From the NCBI RefSeq assembly GCF_013393945.1, contig NZ_CP040297.1, positions 5,240,001 to 5,304,000 of the forward strand: a stretch of 64,000 nucleotides of DNA, read 5' to 3'. The notes under the pieces were generated by a model that searched no databases, was not told the DNA's origin, and saw only the letters and a program-made list of their open reading frames with translations. This stretch comes from Nostoc sp. TCL26-01 (GTDB taxonomy: Bacteria; Cyanobacteriota; Cyanobacteriia; Cyanobacteriales; Nostocaceae). Of the stretch, positions 45,446 through 55,026 are shown piece by piece. The stretch's first letter is position 1. Each line of letters begins with the position of its first letter. Position numbers and translations under genes: made by a program.

Positions 45446-45662
45446 AATTGTATTCTACCAAGCGATCGCTCTGTCCTTCCTCTGTGTCCTCTGCGCCTGG
45501 AATGGTTCGTTAAAAAAAGCGATCACTAATTTGTTAAGTCATGGAGATTACGTTAAACTCTACTCACACAGCTTTATATATAAGAAAAAATTGGTGATCA
45601 TACTAATTCCACTTTATACAGCTTTCCTATTTTTCATGAGCATCTCTTGACAAGGATAAATT

Positions 45663-46286
45663 ATGACCCAATCCTTAACAAAACCAATAACTTTCGATGA
45701 CTTTATCGCTTGGTATCCAGAAAATAAAGGACAACACTATGAATTACATGATGGAGAAATTGTAGAAATGCCTAAGCCAACAGGCAAACATTCAAAAATA
45801 GCTGGGTTCATCTCTGGTAAACTATTTATAGAAATTGAACGCTTGCATCTGCCTTATTTCATTCCAAAAGAATGTATTATCAAGCCAGCAAAAGAGTCGG
45901 GATATGAGCCTGACGTAATCGTTTTAGATGAGCAAAAAGTTAGTAGTATTGAACCTAGATGGGAGAAAGAATCCATAATTATATCGGGAACATCTATTCC
46001 TTTAGTAGTAGAGATTGTTTCTACTAATTGGGAGGATGACTACGCTAGAAAATTAGAAGATTACGAATTATTGGGAATCCAGGAATATTGGATTGCAGAT
46101 TATTTGGCTTTAGGTGGTAGGAAGTTTATTGGCAATCCCAAACAACCAACTTTTTCAGTTTGTTCCCTATTTAACGGTGAATATCAGGTTAGTCAGTTTA
46201 GAGGTAATGACAGGATAATATCACCTACTTTCCCCGAATTAATTTTAACTGCTGAACAAGTATTTCAAGCAGGTAGAATCAATTAG
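45663..46286 (+). CDS. Uma2 family (DUF820) putative endonuclease
   Basis: A 207-aa member of a large cyanobacterial PD-(D/E)XK-like family. The start TFDDFIAWYPENKGQHYELH with DGEIVEMPKPTGKHS, the ESGYEPDVIVLDE motif and LVVEIVSTNWEDDYARKL followed by GIQEYWIAD carry the conserved D, E and K positions. The family is variously annotated as restriction endonuclease-like; cellular role unknown. Intact and monocistronic. Confidence 0.9.
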   Translation: MTQSLTKPITFDDFIAWYPENKGQHYELHDGEIVEMPKPTGKHSKIAGFISGKLFIEIERLHLPYFIPKECIIKPAKESGYEPDVIVLDEQKVSSIEPRWEKESIIISGTSIPLVVEIVSTNWEDDYARKLEDYELLGIQEYWIADYLALGGRKFIGNPKQPTFSVCSLFNGEYQVSQFRGNDRIISPTFPELILTAEQVFQAGRIN

Positions 46287-46890
46287 TTACAGCTAGTTAC
46301 AGCGATTACAAAGTGCGATCGCTCCTCTATCTTGGCGATTTTTAAAAGCGATCGCTAGGTTCATTTTCTAACTTTCTTGCCATTCTTTAGCATCAATAAA
46401 GATAGACAGATGTTTTTTATTACTGGTGGCAATAATAACCTCATGCCCGTAATTAGCGACTAAAATAGATTGGGATGCCAAAATTACATCACCATCTAAA
46501 GAGACGCGGTAAATCGCCGTCTCTACAAGTGTTTTGGTTTTATCTGAACTGTATTGGCGTTTAACCCAACCTACTTTTCCTCAATTATTTTCTAAGTACA
46601 TTATTTAAAATAATAACGGATATCAAAATTTAGCGATCACTTCCCTCTCATCACGTAAATTTTTATGTCGTCATGCAAAATTTCTGCTAAAAACGCACCT
46701 TTCCCACGGAGAAGGTGATATATTATTCTCGAAAATTTAAGTGCAGACATAAAAAATTGCCCGTTACAGCAAGATTGTGCATTAGTATCTTTGCTGAATT
46801 GGATAGGAAAAATTATACCATTGTAGTATTAATATGTTGTATTATCCCTTGTAGGGAAGTTTTGAGAACTCAAAAAATAGCAGGCGAATT
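46287..46890. other. Gap with PIN fragment and repeats
   Basis: Contains a VapC C-terminal fragment (46368-46496), a diverged AGAGACG palindrome next to it, and a TTTAACCCAACCTAC repeat. Frames from 46715 that overlap the next gene are not supported. Confidence 0.5.
46368..46496 (-). pseudogene. PIN-domain (VapC) toxin, C-terminal fragment
   Basis: Reads DGDVILASQSILVANYGHEV, then IIATSNKKHLSIFIDAKEWQ, then ES and TAG, the end of a PIN domain including the last acidic motif and the IAT.N..HL signature. The part before it is replaced by a palindromic AGAGACG repeat (46498-46524). Confidence 0.65.
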
Positions 46891-48408
46891 ATGGAAACTA
46901 TCGGTTATTCTCATCTTGTTTCAGTATACGAAGCATCTGAAGATATCGAAATTCTGCCTATCCCAACTAATTTTCAATTTCGGCAATGGCAAAAGTGGTC
47001 GAGTATGGCTACTATGCGACTTCTCTCTGTAGCTTTAACTGTGGGTATTTTCAGTTTAGCGGGAGAGGCTTTGGCACTCCAGAAGGTAGGGAGTAATGGT
47101 AGGGAAGTTGCCAGTATTCAAAGGTGTTTAAAGAAATTAGGCTTTTTTAATGGCCCAGTTAACGGTAGATTTGCTAGTTTGACTCAGAGGGCGGTGATTG
47201 GTTTCCAACGAGCTAACCGGCTGACTGCTGATGGGGTTGTAGGTGGTGGGACACAAAGAGCTTTACAAAGAGCTTGTCAAGGAGGAACTTCGGCTAGTAC
47301 TGGTGGGGAGTTAAGATTAGGTAGCCGAGGGGCTGCTGTATCTCGGTTACAACAGAATCTCCGGCGGTTACGCTATTTCAATGGCCCCAACACTGGCTAT
47401 TTTGGTTCAGAAACTCGGCAAGCAGTCATCAGATTACAACGCGCTAATGGGATTTTTGCTGATGGGATTGTTGGGAGTCAGACTGCACAGGTTCTGAGAA
47501 CTGGCTCAAATGGAAGTAGTGGGTATCCTGTTCTCTCGCAAGGTAATACTGGTCAAGCTGTCACTAGACTACAACAGCGTTTACGCCAATTGGGTTATTT
47601 CCCAGCCAATCCTACGGGAAATTTTAAAGGGCTGACAAGAGACGCGGTGATGGCTTTTCAACGGAATGCGCGTCTTCCTGTGACTGGAGTTGTTAATCAG
47701 CGCACTTGGAATGCACTAGAGGGTTATTCTCAGGTTGCCAATCGACCTAGTTTATCAACTCAGCAGGTGAGAGATTTACAACAACGTCTGCGGGATTTGG
47801 GATATTTTAATGCTAATCCTAATGGTAGTGTTGGGGCGATGACACGGGAATCCATTCTCAAGTTTCAGCGAGACAATGGACTCTATACAGATGGGATTGC
47901 TGATTTACAAATTTTACAGGCAGTACGCAGAGTTTGGGATACTAGATATGCCTATCAGCCTAGTAGAGCTTTTCTGAGTGTAGGCGATCGCAACGACAAC
48001 GTCAGAGCAGTACAACAGCGTTTATCTGAGTTGGGATTCTTTAATGGCTCTCCAGATGGTTATTTTGACGAATACACAAGAACATCTGTAGCCTCATTTC
48101 AGCAATACTATCAACTCAATCCTACAGGTAGCATCGATGGGCAAACTTGGCAAGCTTTAGGCTTGAGTAATTCATCTGTGGCCAGCTTGCCTAATACTAC
48201 TATGCAAAATCGTTATGTAGTTGTAGTGCCGATTAATAATCCTAGTACTCTCAACCAAGTCCGTCGTTATGTACCCAATGCTTTTACAGATAGGGGTGGT
48301 TTAGGTAGTTTTGTCAATGCGGGTGCATTTGGCGATCGCTCTACGGCTGAAAGACTCTCAAAAATGTTGCGCTCTAATGGTTTGGATGCCAGGGTGCAGT
48401 ATTTTTAG
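46891..48408 (+). CDS. Exported protein with five peptidoglycan-binding domains and SPOR-like tail
   Basis: A 505-aa protein. A ~38-residue N-terminal extension (METIGYSHLVSVYEA) precedes the signal helix (TMRLLSVALTVGIFSLAG). Five PG_binding_1 units follow, each with LQ..L..LGYF and a G.FG..T..AV..FQ core, then a C-terminal SPOR-like segment (FVNAGAFGDRSTAERLSKML). It probably binds the cell wall; no catalytic domain is present. A near-identical SPOR-like tail ends the beta-helix protein at 23685. Confidence 0.88.
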   Translation: METIGYSHLVSVYEASEDIEILPIPTNFQFRQWQKWSSMATMRLLSVALTVGIFSLAGEALALQKVGSNGREVASIQRCLKKLGFFNGPVNGRFASLTQRAVIGFQRANRLTADGVVGGGTQRALQRACQGGTSASTGGELRLGSRGAAVSRLQQNLRRLRYFNGPNTGYFGSETRQAVIRLQRANGIFADGIVGSQTAQVLRTGSNGSSGYPVLSQGNTGQAVTRLQQRLRQLGYFPANPTGNFKGLTRDAVMAFQRNARLPVTGVVNQRTWNALEGYSQVANRPSLSTQQVRDLQQRLRDLGYFNANPNGSVGAMTRESILKFQRDNGLYTDGIADLQILQAVRRVWDTRYAYQPSRAFLSVGDRNDNVRAVQQRLSELGFFNGSPDGYFDEYTRTSVASFQQYYQLNPTGSIDGQTWQALGLSNSSVASLPNTTMQNRYVVVVPINNPSTLNQVRRYVPNAFTDRGGLGSFVNAGAFGDRSTAERLSKMLRSNGLDARVQYF

Positions 48409-48410
48409 AC

Positions 48411-48564
48411 TTTTTTTAACGCAGCGAAAAGTTCTGTTCGCGTAGCGTCTCCGTAGGAGAAGGAGGGTTTCCCTCCGTAGGAACGCCACTTGCTATAAGC
48501 CGGGAAACCCGTCCAAAGCAGTGGCTCAACTTTTCAAGACAGAGGGAAGAGGAGGTAAGCGCAG
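48411..48564. repeat. 154-bp dispersed repeat, copy 2 (inverted)
   Basis: Reverse complement of 33807-33960 with two mismatches seen by eye. It begins three bases after the stop codon of the peptidoglycan-binding protein gene. A shortened derivative follows directly to about 48625 (GCAGCGAAAAGTTCTGTAGG, AGGGTTTCCCTCCGTAGGAA, ACTTTTCAAGACAGAGTG). Confidence 0.9.
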
Positions 48565-48639
48565 CGAAAAGTTCTGTAGGAGGGTTTCCCTCCGTAGGAA
48601 ACTTTTCAAGACAGAGTGACGCAGAGGGTTACTAGTGTA

Positions 48640-51600
48640 CTAAGTTACCAAGCGGATTTGGGAGCCTTGCTGGCTTTTATCTACTTCGATTCTGGCTTGG
48701 AAGGCTTCTTTGAGGTGGGGCATATGGGTGACGGTGAGGATACAGGCGAAGTCGTTGGCGATCGCATTAATGGCAGCAATTAAGCGATCGCATCCTTCTG
48801 CGTCTTGTGTACCAAAACCTTCATCGACAATTAATAATTGCAAGGCGGCTCCGGCTCTTTGTGCTAGTAACTTGGCTAAAGCTAAACGGATGGAGAAGTT
48901 AATTCTAAAGGCTTCTCCACCAGAGTAGGTTTCGTAAGCTCTTGTGCCTCTGGCATCAGCAATGAGAATATCTAAGGTATCGATTAATTTGACATTCTTT
49001 TTAGTTGACTTGCCATGTCTCCCAGCTTTTTGGGTAATAAATTGTACGTGTAACTGATTGGCACTCAATCTTGATAATAATTGATTCGTCTCGGCTTCCA
49101 GTTGGGGTAAGACATTCTCAATCATCAAAGCTTGGATACCATTTTTCCCAAATGCTTGGGCTAATTCTTGGTATACCCGATGCTGGCGCTTGCAGGTTTG
49201 TAATTGTTGCTGTTGTTCCTCAGACTGAGTTTGCAGGGTGGCTAATTGATGCGCTAACTGTTCTAAACGTCCTAATTGGGTGATTTGTTCGTCAAGTTGG
49301 CGGCGACGGTTGGCTAGTTGCTGTTCTAAAGCTTGTATTTGTTCAATGGGATTTGTGGCTTCGCCTAACTGTTGCACCAGGCTGTCGATTTGGGTGGCGA
49401 GTTGTTGCCTTTCTTGTAATCTGGCAATTTTAGATGCTGCTAATTCTTGTAATCTCCCTTGGAGTTGGGGAAATTGCTGCTGGGCTGACAACAACTGTTG
49501 ATAGCGTAACTGCCATGATTGGGCTTGACGCAAAGCTAGGCGGAGGTTGTTGTGTTCCTCAGAACTATAGCCAATTTCCGTAATTTGACGCTCTAGGGCA
49601 GTAATTTGTTGAGCATCATGAGAATCCCTCTGCTCGTACTGAATTCTGGTTTGTAGTTGGGCAATTTGGGCTTGTAATTCTGGCTTACGAGCTGCTAATG
49701 TTGCTAGGCGCTTGGCTGCATCTCGCATTTGTCCTTGCTTAATTTCTGCCCAGCGCCACCGTTCCACCTCACTGCGAGCCAGAGCATGATCCTGTTCGCT
49801 GTAATTGAGTTGTTGTAAATACTGTTCTAGTTGTCGCAGCTCGCCTTGTTGTGTGAGAGCATAATCACCAGCTTGGAGCGATCGCTCTAAGTGTTGCTTT
49901 TCAGCTGCTAATTGCTGTAATTGTTGTTCAGCATCGCTAGTTGATTGTAGTTGGGCAGCTAGTTGTCCTCTCTGCTCTCGCAAGCTATCATAAATTGCCA
50001 ATTTTTGCGATATTTCTCGGTATTCCTGCCTTAATAACTGGATTTCTCGATCGGAAACTGCCATCTGTTCTCGAAACACCCATAATTGCCCCTCAGTTTC
50101 CTGATGCTCATCCTTAGTTTTATCGACTACGCGATTCCAATGATGCTCATCTAAAGGACGTTCGCACAATGGACAAATGGCATCAGGATGACGCAACATT
50201 TGTAACTTTTGCTCCAGTTCTCCCAACAGTTTTTCATACTCCCGTTGTTGGGCTTGCAATCGTTCAATAAAGTGCCGTCTTTCCTGCCCTTTTTCTTGGA
50301 CTCGTTGCAAATAAACCCTATCTTTTTCCATTTGATCAATCTGCATTGCCACTTCCATTACGGCTTGTTGCAGTTGGGGTTGGCGTTGGGAAGTGCGTTG
50401 GAGTTGATTTTCTGTCGCTTGTAGTTGTTCCAGTCGTGCTACTAACCCAGCCTGAACCCGATCTAAATGACTTTGCAAATTCTGTCGCTGTTGTAATAAC
50501 GGTGTGACTTGCATTTGCAGTTCATCTAAATGAGCTAGATGACGACGTGCGGCGGCTAGTTGTGCTAAGGCTGCTTCGATTTCACCTGATTTAGACAGGG
50601 TTTGCTGAATTTCTTGTTCTTGTTGCGTTAAAGCGGCAAATTGCCCTTGGATTTGTTGCAGTTGCCTTTCTAGTTCATGAATTTGTTTAGTTAACTGTTG
50701 TTGTGTTTGTTGGCGGAGGGTAGTGGCGTGGGTGTATTGGGCAAATTTGTGAGCAAAAGCTTCTTCTTGGGATTGTAAATTTTGGTAGTGAGTGTATCCA
50801 GCTTTAATCTCCACTTCCTGATTTAAGATGGCTTCTAACTCCGCTAGCTGACTTTGGCGAGCTGACTGTTCTTGTTGGAGGCGATCGCAATCTTGCGTCA
50901 AATTTTGGTATTGTTGCCTAACAAAGTTGAGTTGTTCTAATTTTGCTTGGTGCTGGTGTTGGAGAACTTGCAAACTTTGTAACTGAATATTGTCAAAAGC
51001 TTGTACTTGTTGTAACTGATTAATTTCTGTTTCTAGTTCTGCTATCTTTATTTGGGTATTTTCCCGTTGTTGGAGTTGAGTTTTAATTGATTCCAAAGAA
51101 CGCTCTAATTCTTCTGCCCTAGCTTTAAACTGCCGCGACGATTCTTTGGCTCGTTCTTCCAATTCATCATACTGATTGAGTTTCAACAACTCCGCTAAGA
51201 TTTCTTTACGCTCACTAGGACGTTTGAGCATAAATTCATCCGCACGACCTTGACGCAGGTAAGCAGAATTAATAAAAGTATCATAATCGAGCTTAATGTG
51301 TTCCAAAATCAAATCTTGAGTTGCCCTGACTCCCTTACCTGTCAGAGAACGAAACCCAGAAGGTGTGTCAATCTGAAATTCTAGAACGCTAGCTCCACTC
51401 CTGACTCTAGTGCGAATAATCCGATATTGTTGTTGATTATTTTGGAAAACAAAATCAACTCTAACCTCTTTTGCACCTGCATGAATAACATCATCCTCAG
51501 CCGCAGCTCGGCTTTCACCCCACAGCGCCCAAGTAATAGCTTCGAGCAAAGAAGACTTTCCTGCTCCATTGGAACCACAAATACAAGCCGTATGCAAACC

Positions 51601-51666
51601 CCGAAAATCTAAAGTTGCATCACGGTAACTCAGAAAGTTTTTAAGAACAAGTTGTACTGGAATCAT
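48640..51666 (-). CDS. sbcC: SbcC/Rad50-type exonuclease subunit
   Basis: A 1008-aa SMC-like ATPase that works with SbcD on DNA hairpins and double-strand ends. Walker A is GSNGAGKSSLLEA at residues ~33-45. Two long coiled-coil arms flank a zinc hook, CPLCERPL. The C-terminal lobe has the signature YSGGEAFRINFSIRLALAKL and Walker B LQLLIVDEGFGTQDAEG. Length is normal; sbcD is not in the window. Glutamine is very abundant in the coils. Confidence 0.94.
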   Translation of the reverse strand: MIPVQLVLKNFLSYRDATLDFRGLHTACICGSNGAGKSSLLEAITWALWGESRAAAEDDVIHAGAKEVRVDFVFQNNQQQYRIIRTRVRSGASVLEFQIDTPSGFRSLTGKGVRATQDLILEHIKLDYDTFINSAYLRQGRADEFMLKRPSERKEILAELLKLNQYDELEERAKESSRQFKARAEELERSLESIKTQLQQRENTQIKIAELETEINQLQQVQAFDNIQLQSLQVLQHQHQAKLEQLNFVRQQYQNLTQDCDRLQQEQSARQSQLAELEAILNQEVEIKAGYTHYQNLQSQEEAFAHKFAQYTHATTLRQQTQQQLTKQIHELERQLQQIQGQFAALTQQEQEIQQTLSKSGEIEAALAQLAAARRHLAHLDELQMQVTPLLQQRQNLQSHLDRVQAGLVARLEQLQATENQLQRTSQRQPQLQQAVMEVAMQIDQMEKDRVYLQRVQEKGQERRHFIERLQAQQREYEKLLGELEQKLQMLRHPDAICPLCERPLDEHHWNRVVDKTKDEHQETEGQLWVFREQMAVSDREIQLLRQEYREISQKLAIYDSLREQRGQLAAQLQSTSDAEQQLQQLAAEKQHLERSLQAGDYALTQQGELRQLEQYLQQLNYSEQDHALARSEVERWRWAEIKQGQMRDAAKRLATLAARKPELQAQIAQLQTRIQYEQRDSHDAQQITALERQITEIGYSSEEHNNLRLALRQAQSWQLRYQQLLSAQQQFPQLQGRLQELAASKIARLQERQQLATQIDSLVQQLGEATNPIEQIQALEQQLANRRRQLDEQITQLGRLEQLAHQLATLQTQSEEQQQQLQTCKRQHRVYQELAQAFGKNGIQALMIENVLPQLEAETNQLLSRLSANQLHVQFITQKAGRHGKSTKKNVKLIDTLDILIADARGTRAYETYSGGEAFRINFSIRLALAKLLAQRAGAALQLLIVDEGFGTQDAEGCDRLIAAINAIANDFACILTVTHMPHLKEAFQARIEVDKSQQGSQIRLVT

Positions 51667-51870
51667 CGAGGCTATAGCGCCACATCAACATTTTATTAAC
51701 TAGCAGTACAGATGCACTGTTGATAGTTTAACTAGGTAAATATCAGGTTTCTAGTTTTAAAGTCCGTAATTTTACGAAAATTAACAATATTGTGAAGGAT
51801 TTTTTCTGGTTAGGCAAATTATTTTGCATATCTTGAGAGAAAAATTGCAATTCTACAGTCAGATTCACAA

Positions 51871-52104
51871 TTGATTAGTCATCAATGCCTACATATTGGA
51901 CTGCGTTCTGACAAACGTTTCAAATGTATCAATGAGGCTTGTTTTTGGAGTGGGGATGCCGACTATAACGGCAGTAGGAATATATCTGCTATCGGGGTGA
52001 CTCTTGTAAACTCGCCCAGAGGCTCGAACTGTTTATGCTGTGAACTCAGTACAGACAGTTCAGGGCTACTAAAAGCCCACACTGTACCCGCTTCAGGTCA
52101 GTGT
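51871..52104 (+). pseudogene. TnpB (IS200/IS605) C-terminal remnant
   Basis: The frame reads HIGLRSDKRFKCINEACFWS then GDADYNGSRNISAIG, the zinc-finger/RuvC end of TnpB with its catalytic GDADYNG aspartate, and then NSPRGSNCLCCELSTDSSGL LKAHTVPAS, the usual TnpB tail. Everything before the zinc finger is gone, so no nuclease can be made. Confidence 0.75.
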
Positions 52105-52196
52105 CGCCCAGAGGCTCGAACTGTTTATGCTGTGAACTCAGTACAGACAGTTCAGGGCTACTAAAAGCCCACACTGTACCCGCTTCGGGTCAGTGT
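52013..52196. repeat. 92-bp tandem duplication of the TnpB 3' end
   Basis: 52013-52104 and 52105-52196 are identical except for one base (CTTCAGGT versus CTTCGGGT). Each unit ends with a hairpin (CACACTG, T, ACCCG / CGGGT, CAGTGTG in the second copy), the type of structure at IS605 right ends from which TnpB guide RNAs are made. Confidence 0.85.
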
Positions 52197-52352
52197 GAGT
52201 AGTTTACTTGATTGTAGCGGTAGCTTTACTCAACACCAAGATATACATTGGGTTTCTCCGATCATCTTGGGTTACGCAAAACCTCCACCGAACCTTGGAT
52301 ATCAAAAGAAGTAGTAGACCGTCCCTGTTCCCTGTTAATAGTCATGACTTAA

Positions 52353-52721
52353 TTAACGTTCGCCATATTCCATCCCATTAGCTTCGGCGTAACGATTCAT
52401 AAAGCGCATGAATCGCTCCCAATGATCATCTTGTTCAACTGCAAATTGGCACTCTACCCCCTGTAGTTCATCACCTTCGTCACCGCCAAAAATAAATTTT
52501 GTCGAAGAAGGGGTGATACTAATTTCGCCTTCTTCATCAGTGAGAAGTAAGGAGTTTAGTGATTGTTTTGTAAAGCTATTCAACCCAGCAATGGCTTGTA
52601 GTTGATTGAATTTCATCATGACGATGCGTTTACCAGTACGGACTTCCCGTCGCAAGCTGACGTTACTTAATTCTTCAAAAATGCCAGCAAAAAATTGAAT
52701 CGAAGGGGTGGTAGATGTCAT
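52353..52721 (-). CDS. psb28: Psb28-family photosystem II assembly protein
   Basis: A 122-aa protein. PSIQFFAGIFEELSNVSLRR at the start, LTDEEGEISITPSSTKFIFG in the middle and DDHWERFMRFMNRYAEANGM at the end match Psb28, a soluble factor that binds PSII assembly intermediates at CP47. The sequence diverges from standard Psb28 (ARGINEEVVPDVRLTRS type), so it may be the second paralogue, Psb28-2. Single gene. Confidence 0.85.
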   Translation of the reverse strand: MTSTTPSIQFFAGIFEELSNVSLRREVRTGKRIVMMKFNQLQAIAGLNSFTKQSLNSLLLTDEEGEISITPSSTKFIFGGDEGDELQGVECQFAVEQDDHWERFMRFMNRYAEANGMEYGER

Positions 52722-52827
52722 ACCAATTTAAGATTTTAGATTTTAAATTTTGGCTTGAAAGTATTAATTAAAAAACAATTTTGGTAGCATTACCATTGCC
52801 AATGACCGTTGACTCATGACCCAATAT

Positions 52828-54315
52828 TTATCTTGGTGGGTAATATTGGGGATTGAGAACAGGGGTTGGATAGCCAGTTACAGGTATGTTGGGTACAGGA
52901 GAATTATTTACTGGCGATGGATAACCAGTTGGAGGTACAGTACTGGTTGTATTGCTGGGTGTAGGCTCACTCTGGATGAATTGTTGGTAAGCTGCACGAG
53001 AAATCGAGCTGATGAGTTTTTCAGCGCGGGGGTCGTTATTGGGACGTTGTACCATGACAGCAACGACATAACGCTTACCTGTAGGCGTATCAATTAAGCC
53101 TGCATCTGCTAACACAGTGCCAATATCGCCCGTTTTATGATATACCCTTGCCCCTGCACCTAAACCAGCAGGTAACAGATTATCGCGTTGTGTCCGACGC
53201 ATGATATCGAGAATTTGGTCACGCGATCGCATACTCACCAAATTTCCCTGACTCACCATCGCCATCAAGCTACCCAATTCTTTGGGACTGGTGGTGTTTG
53301 TCCCTGGTAAATCTGGGAGTTGGTTGCGGATGACTGTAGTTGTTAATCCCCAACTGCGAAAACGCTCATTGAGTGCAGCTATGCCTCCCAGTCGAGCGAT
53401 GAGTATATTGGTAGCTGTATTGTCGCTAATGGTAATCATTTTGGTAGCGACTTCCAAGGCTGGATACTGAGTTCCTGCTGGCTTGTATTGGAATTGTCCT
53501 GAACCGCCAGCTATCATCTCTTGTTGCATCGTCAGCATTTCATCTAGACGAATTTTTCCCGCATCAACATCCTGGAAAAATGCCACTAAAATCGGGATTT
53601 TAATCGTGCTAGCTGCTGGCAAACCGTTAGCCGCATTAATATCTACATAACCACCCGTGTCTAAATCTACCAAGAAAACTCCGGGGGTGAGGTTGGGACT
53701 GGCTGCTGCCAATTCTTGTACGGAATTTTTCAGGGGTATAAGTTCTTGAGACAAGTATAAAGCTGTGGGATTGCTGGGCTGAGATTTTGACTGAGTTTGT
53801 CCTGGATTGGTAGTGTTAGAGGGGGTAGATGTCGGCGCGATGCGAGTTGCTGGATCTAAAACTGACAACACTGTACCAACGATTGCCCCAATCCCCACTC
53901 CCACGATTAATAACCGCACAGCATACAAAATGGCTCTAGCCATTGGCTTTAATCGTGTCTTGCGGGAAACTTTTCTGCCGATTTTTGTCATCGGTTGCTT
54001 CTGAACTCGTACTGTCTTCACTTTGACATGATTCGGTCTAGACTGTGGCATTGGCGCTTTGGTTTTCGGGATCGGCTTAACGGCACTAGGCATGACCAAT
54101 CCCTGTCTGGTTCTGCCACCTCCAGAGGCGATCGCTGGCGGCACAATATTATTATTAAAGCGGTTAGCTGCTGGTGCTTCTGCCACAGCACGGTTTTGAT
54201 TAGGAACTCTCACTCTTTTCGGTTCCGCTTTGGGTACTCTACGCGGCTGGCGGCCGTTTACGGGTTCACGCCGCGAGAAAGTTCTTAGTTTGTCACTTGA
54301 CTCTGACACTGCCAC
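52828..54315 (-). CDS. Beta-lactamase-fold serine hydrolase (class A-like)
   Basis: A 495-aa protein. A basic ~125-residue N-terminus and one membrane helix (LLIVGVGIGAIVGTVLSVL) anchor a periplasmic class A beta-lactamase-like domain with all three active motifs: STIK (nucleophile in PAASTIKIPIL), SDN (TISDNTATN) and KTG (YHKTGDIG). The E-x-x-x-N loop is not obvious, so a penicillin-binding or carboxypeptidase role is as likely as beta-lactamase. A proline-rich tail (TGYPSPVNNSPVPN) ends it. Confidence 0.88.
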   Translation of the reverse strand: MAVSESSDKLRTFSRREPVNGRQPRRVPKAEPKRVRVPNQNRAVAEAPAANRFNNNIVPPAIASGGGRTRQGLVMPSAVKPIPKTKAPMPQSRPNHVKVKTVRVQKQPMTKIGRKVSRKTRLKPMARAILYAVRLLIVGVGIGAIVGTVLSVLDPATRIAPTSTPSNTTNPGQTQSKSQPSNPTALYLSQELIPLKNSVQELAAASPNLTPGVFLVDLDTGGYVDINAANGLPAASTIKIPILVAFFQDVDAGKIRLDEMLTMQQEMIAGGSGQFQYKPAGTQYPALEVATKMITISDNTATNILIARLGGIAALNERFRSWGLTTTVIRNQLPDLPGTNTTSPKELGSLMAMVSQGNLVSMRSRDQILDIMRRTQRDNLLPAGLGAGARVYHKTGDIGTVLADAGLIDTPTGKRYVVAVMVQRPNNDPRAEKLISSISRAAYQQFIQSEPTPSNTTSTVPPTGYPSPVNNSPVPNIPVTGYPTPVLNPQYYPPR

Positions 54316-54576
54316 TCCTTGTGACTCACTCGAATTTTTTCCTGACGACTCCCGAACCCAAACCCACTCCGTAAGCAGCTTGATGCGGAAATCTTAAAAG
54401 TTATTGAGTGCTGAGTCCTGAGTAATAATACTAGTCCCTAGCCTCTTTTTAGTCTTCAAATACTACTTAGTAGCATTTTTGTGTTTAGTTTAAGCTATAT
54501 TCACCATTTTGGGGAATAGTTGCGTAAATATTAGACAATGAATTATACCAGATTCGTAAATAATGTCTTGTGTTGG

Positions 54577-55026
54577 TTAACTGTCAGATTTCGGACTTCC
54601 AGAAATTTTATCCTGCTTGGAGCAAATTTCAAACTCAGAACGCGCACGGAAGAAGCAGACATCAAACTCAAAGAAGAAATTAGCCTGTCCCAAGATCAAA
54701 GGCACATTGGGTGCTTGTGTCCAGGCAAATGCTAGGTTAATTGTGGAGAATGAACTGACTTGAGCATCAACAACGACTGCACGAGCTTCAAATCGAGCCA
54801 AATTTCCTGCCAACACAACTGAGAGCGTCTCATTATCCCAGATAAAACCCAGTTGCATTCCTATTTCGTAAGGCAAAACATTAACGCTTGCGCCTGTGTC
54901 CAATAAGCCTTCAACGTTCAAGGAATGACCGTTAGAACTGAGGGTCAAGGGCAGATAGGGCATTCTATCGACCATGCCAATGCTACTATCAATAATTTTG
55001 TAGGAAAATCTTTGAGTGTCAACCAT
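54577..55026 (-). CDS. Retropepsin-like aspartic protease
   Basis: A 149-aa protein with the single-domain pepsin signature LLDTGASVNVLP (catalytic D43) and the C-terminal LILGQANFFFEFDV typical of bacterial retropepsin-like proteins, which act as dimers. No signal peptide is seen. It overlaps the 72-aa gene upstream by eight bases, so the two are coupled. The substrate is unknown. Confidence 0.85.
   Translation of the reverse strand: MVDTQRFSYKIIDSSIGMVDRMPYLPLTLSSNGHSLNVEGLLDTGASVNVLPYEIGMQLGFIWDNETLSVVLAGNLARFEARAVVVDAQVSSFSTINLAFAWTQAPNVPLILGQANFFFEFDVCFFRARSEFEICSKQDKISGSPKSDS

Larger units (their letters stand above)
51667..52352. other. Gap with transposon remnant
   Basis: Holds the TnpB remnant and its duplicated end (51871-52196). 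The rest, 51667-51870 and 52197-52352, shows nothing I can name. Confidence 0.5.
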
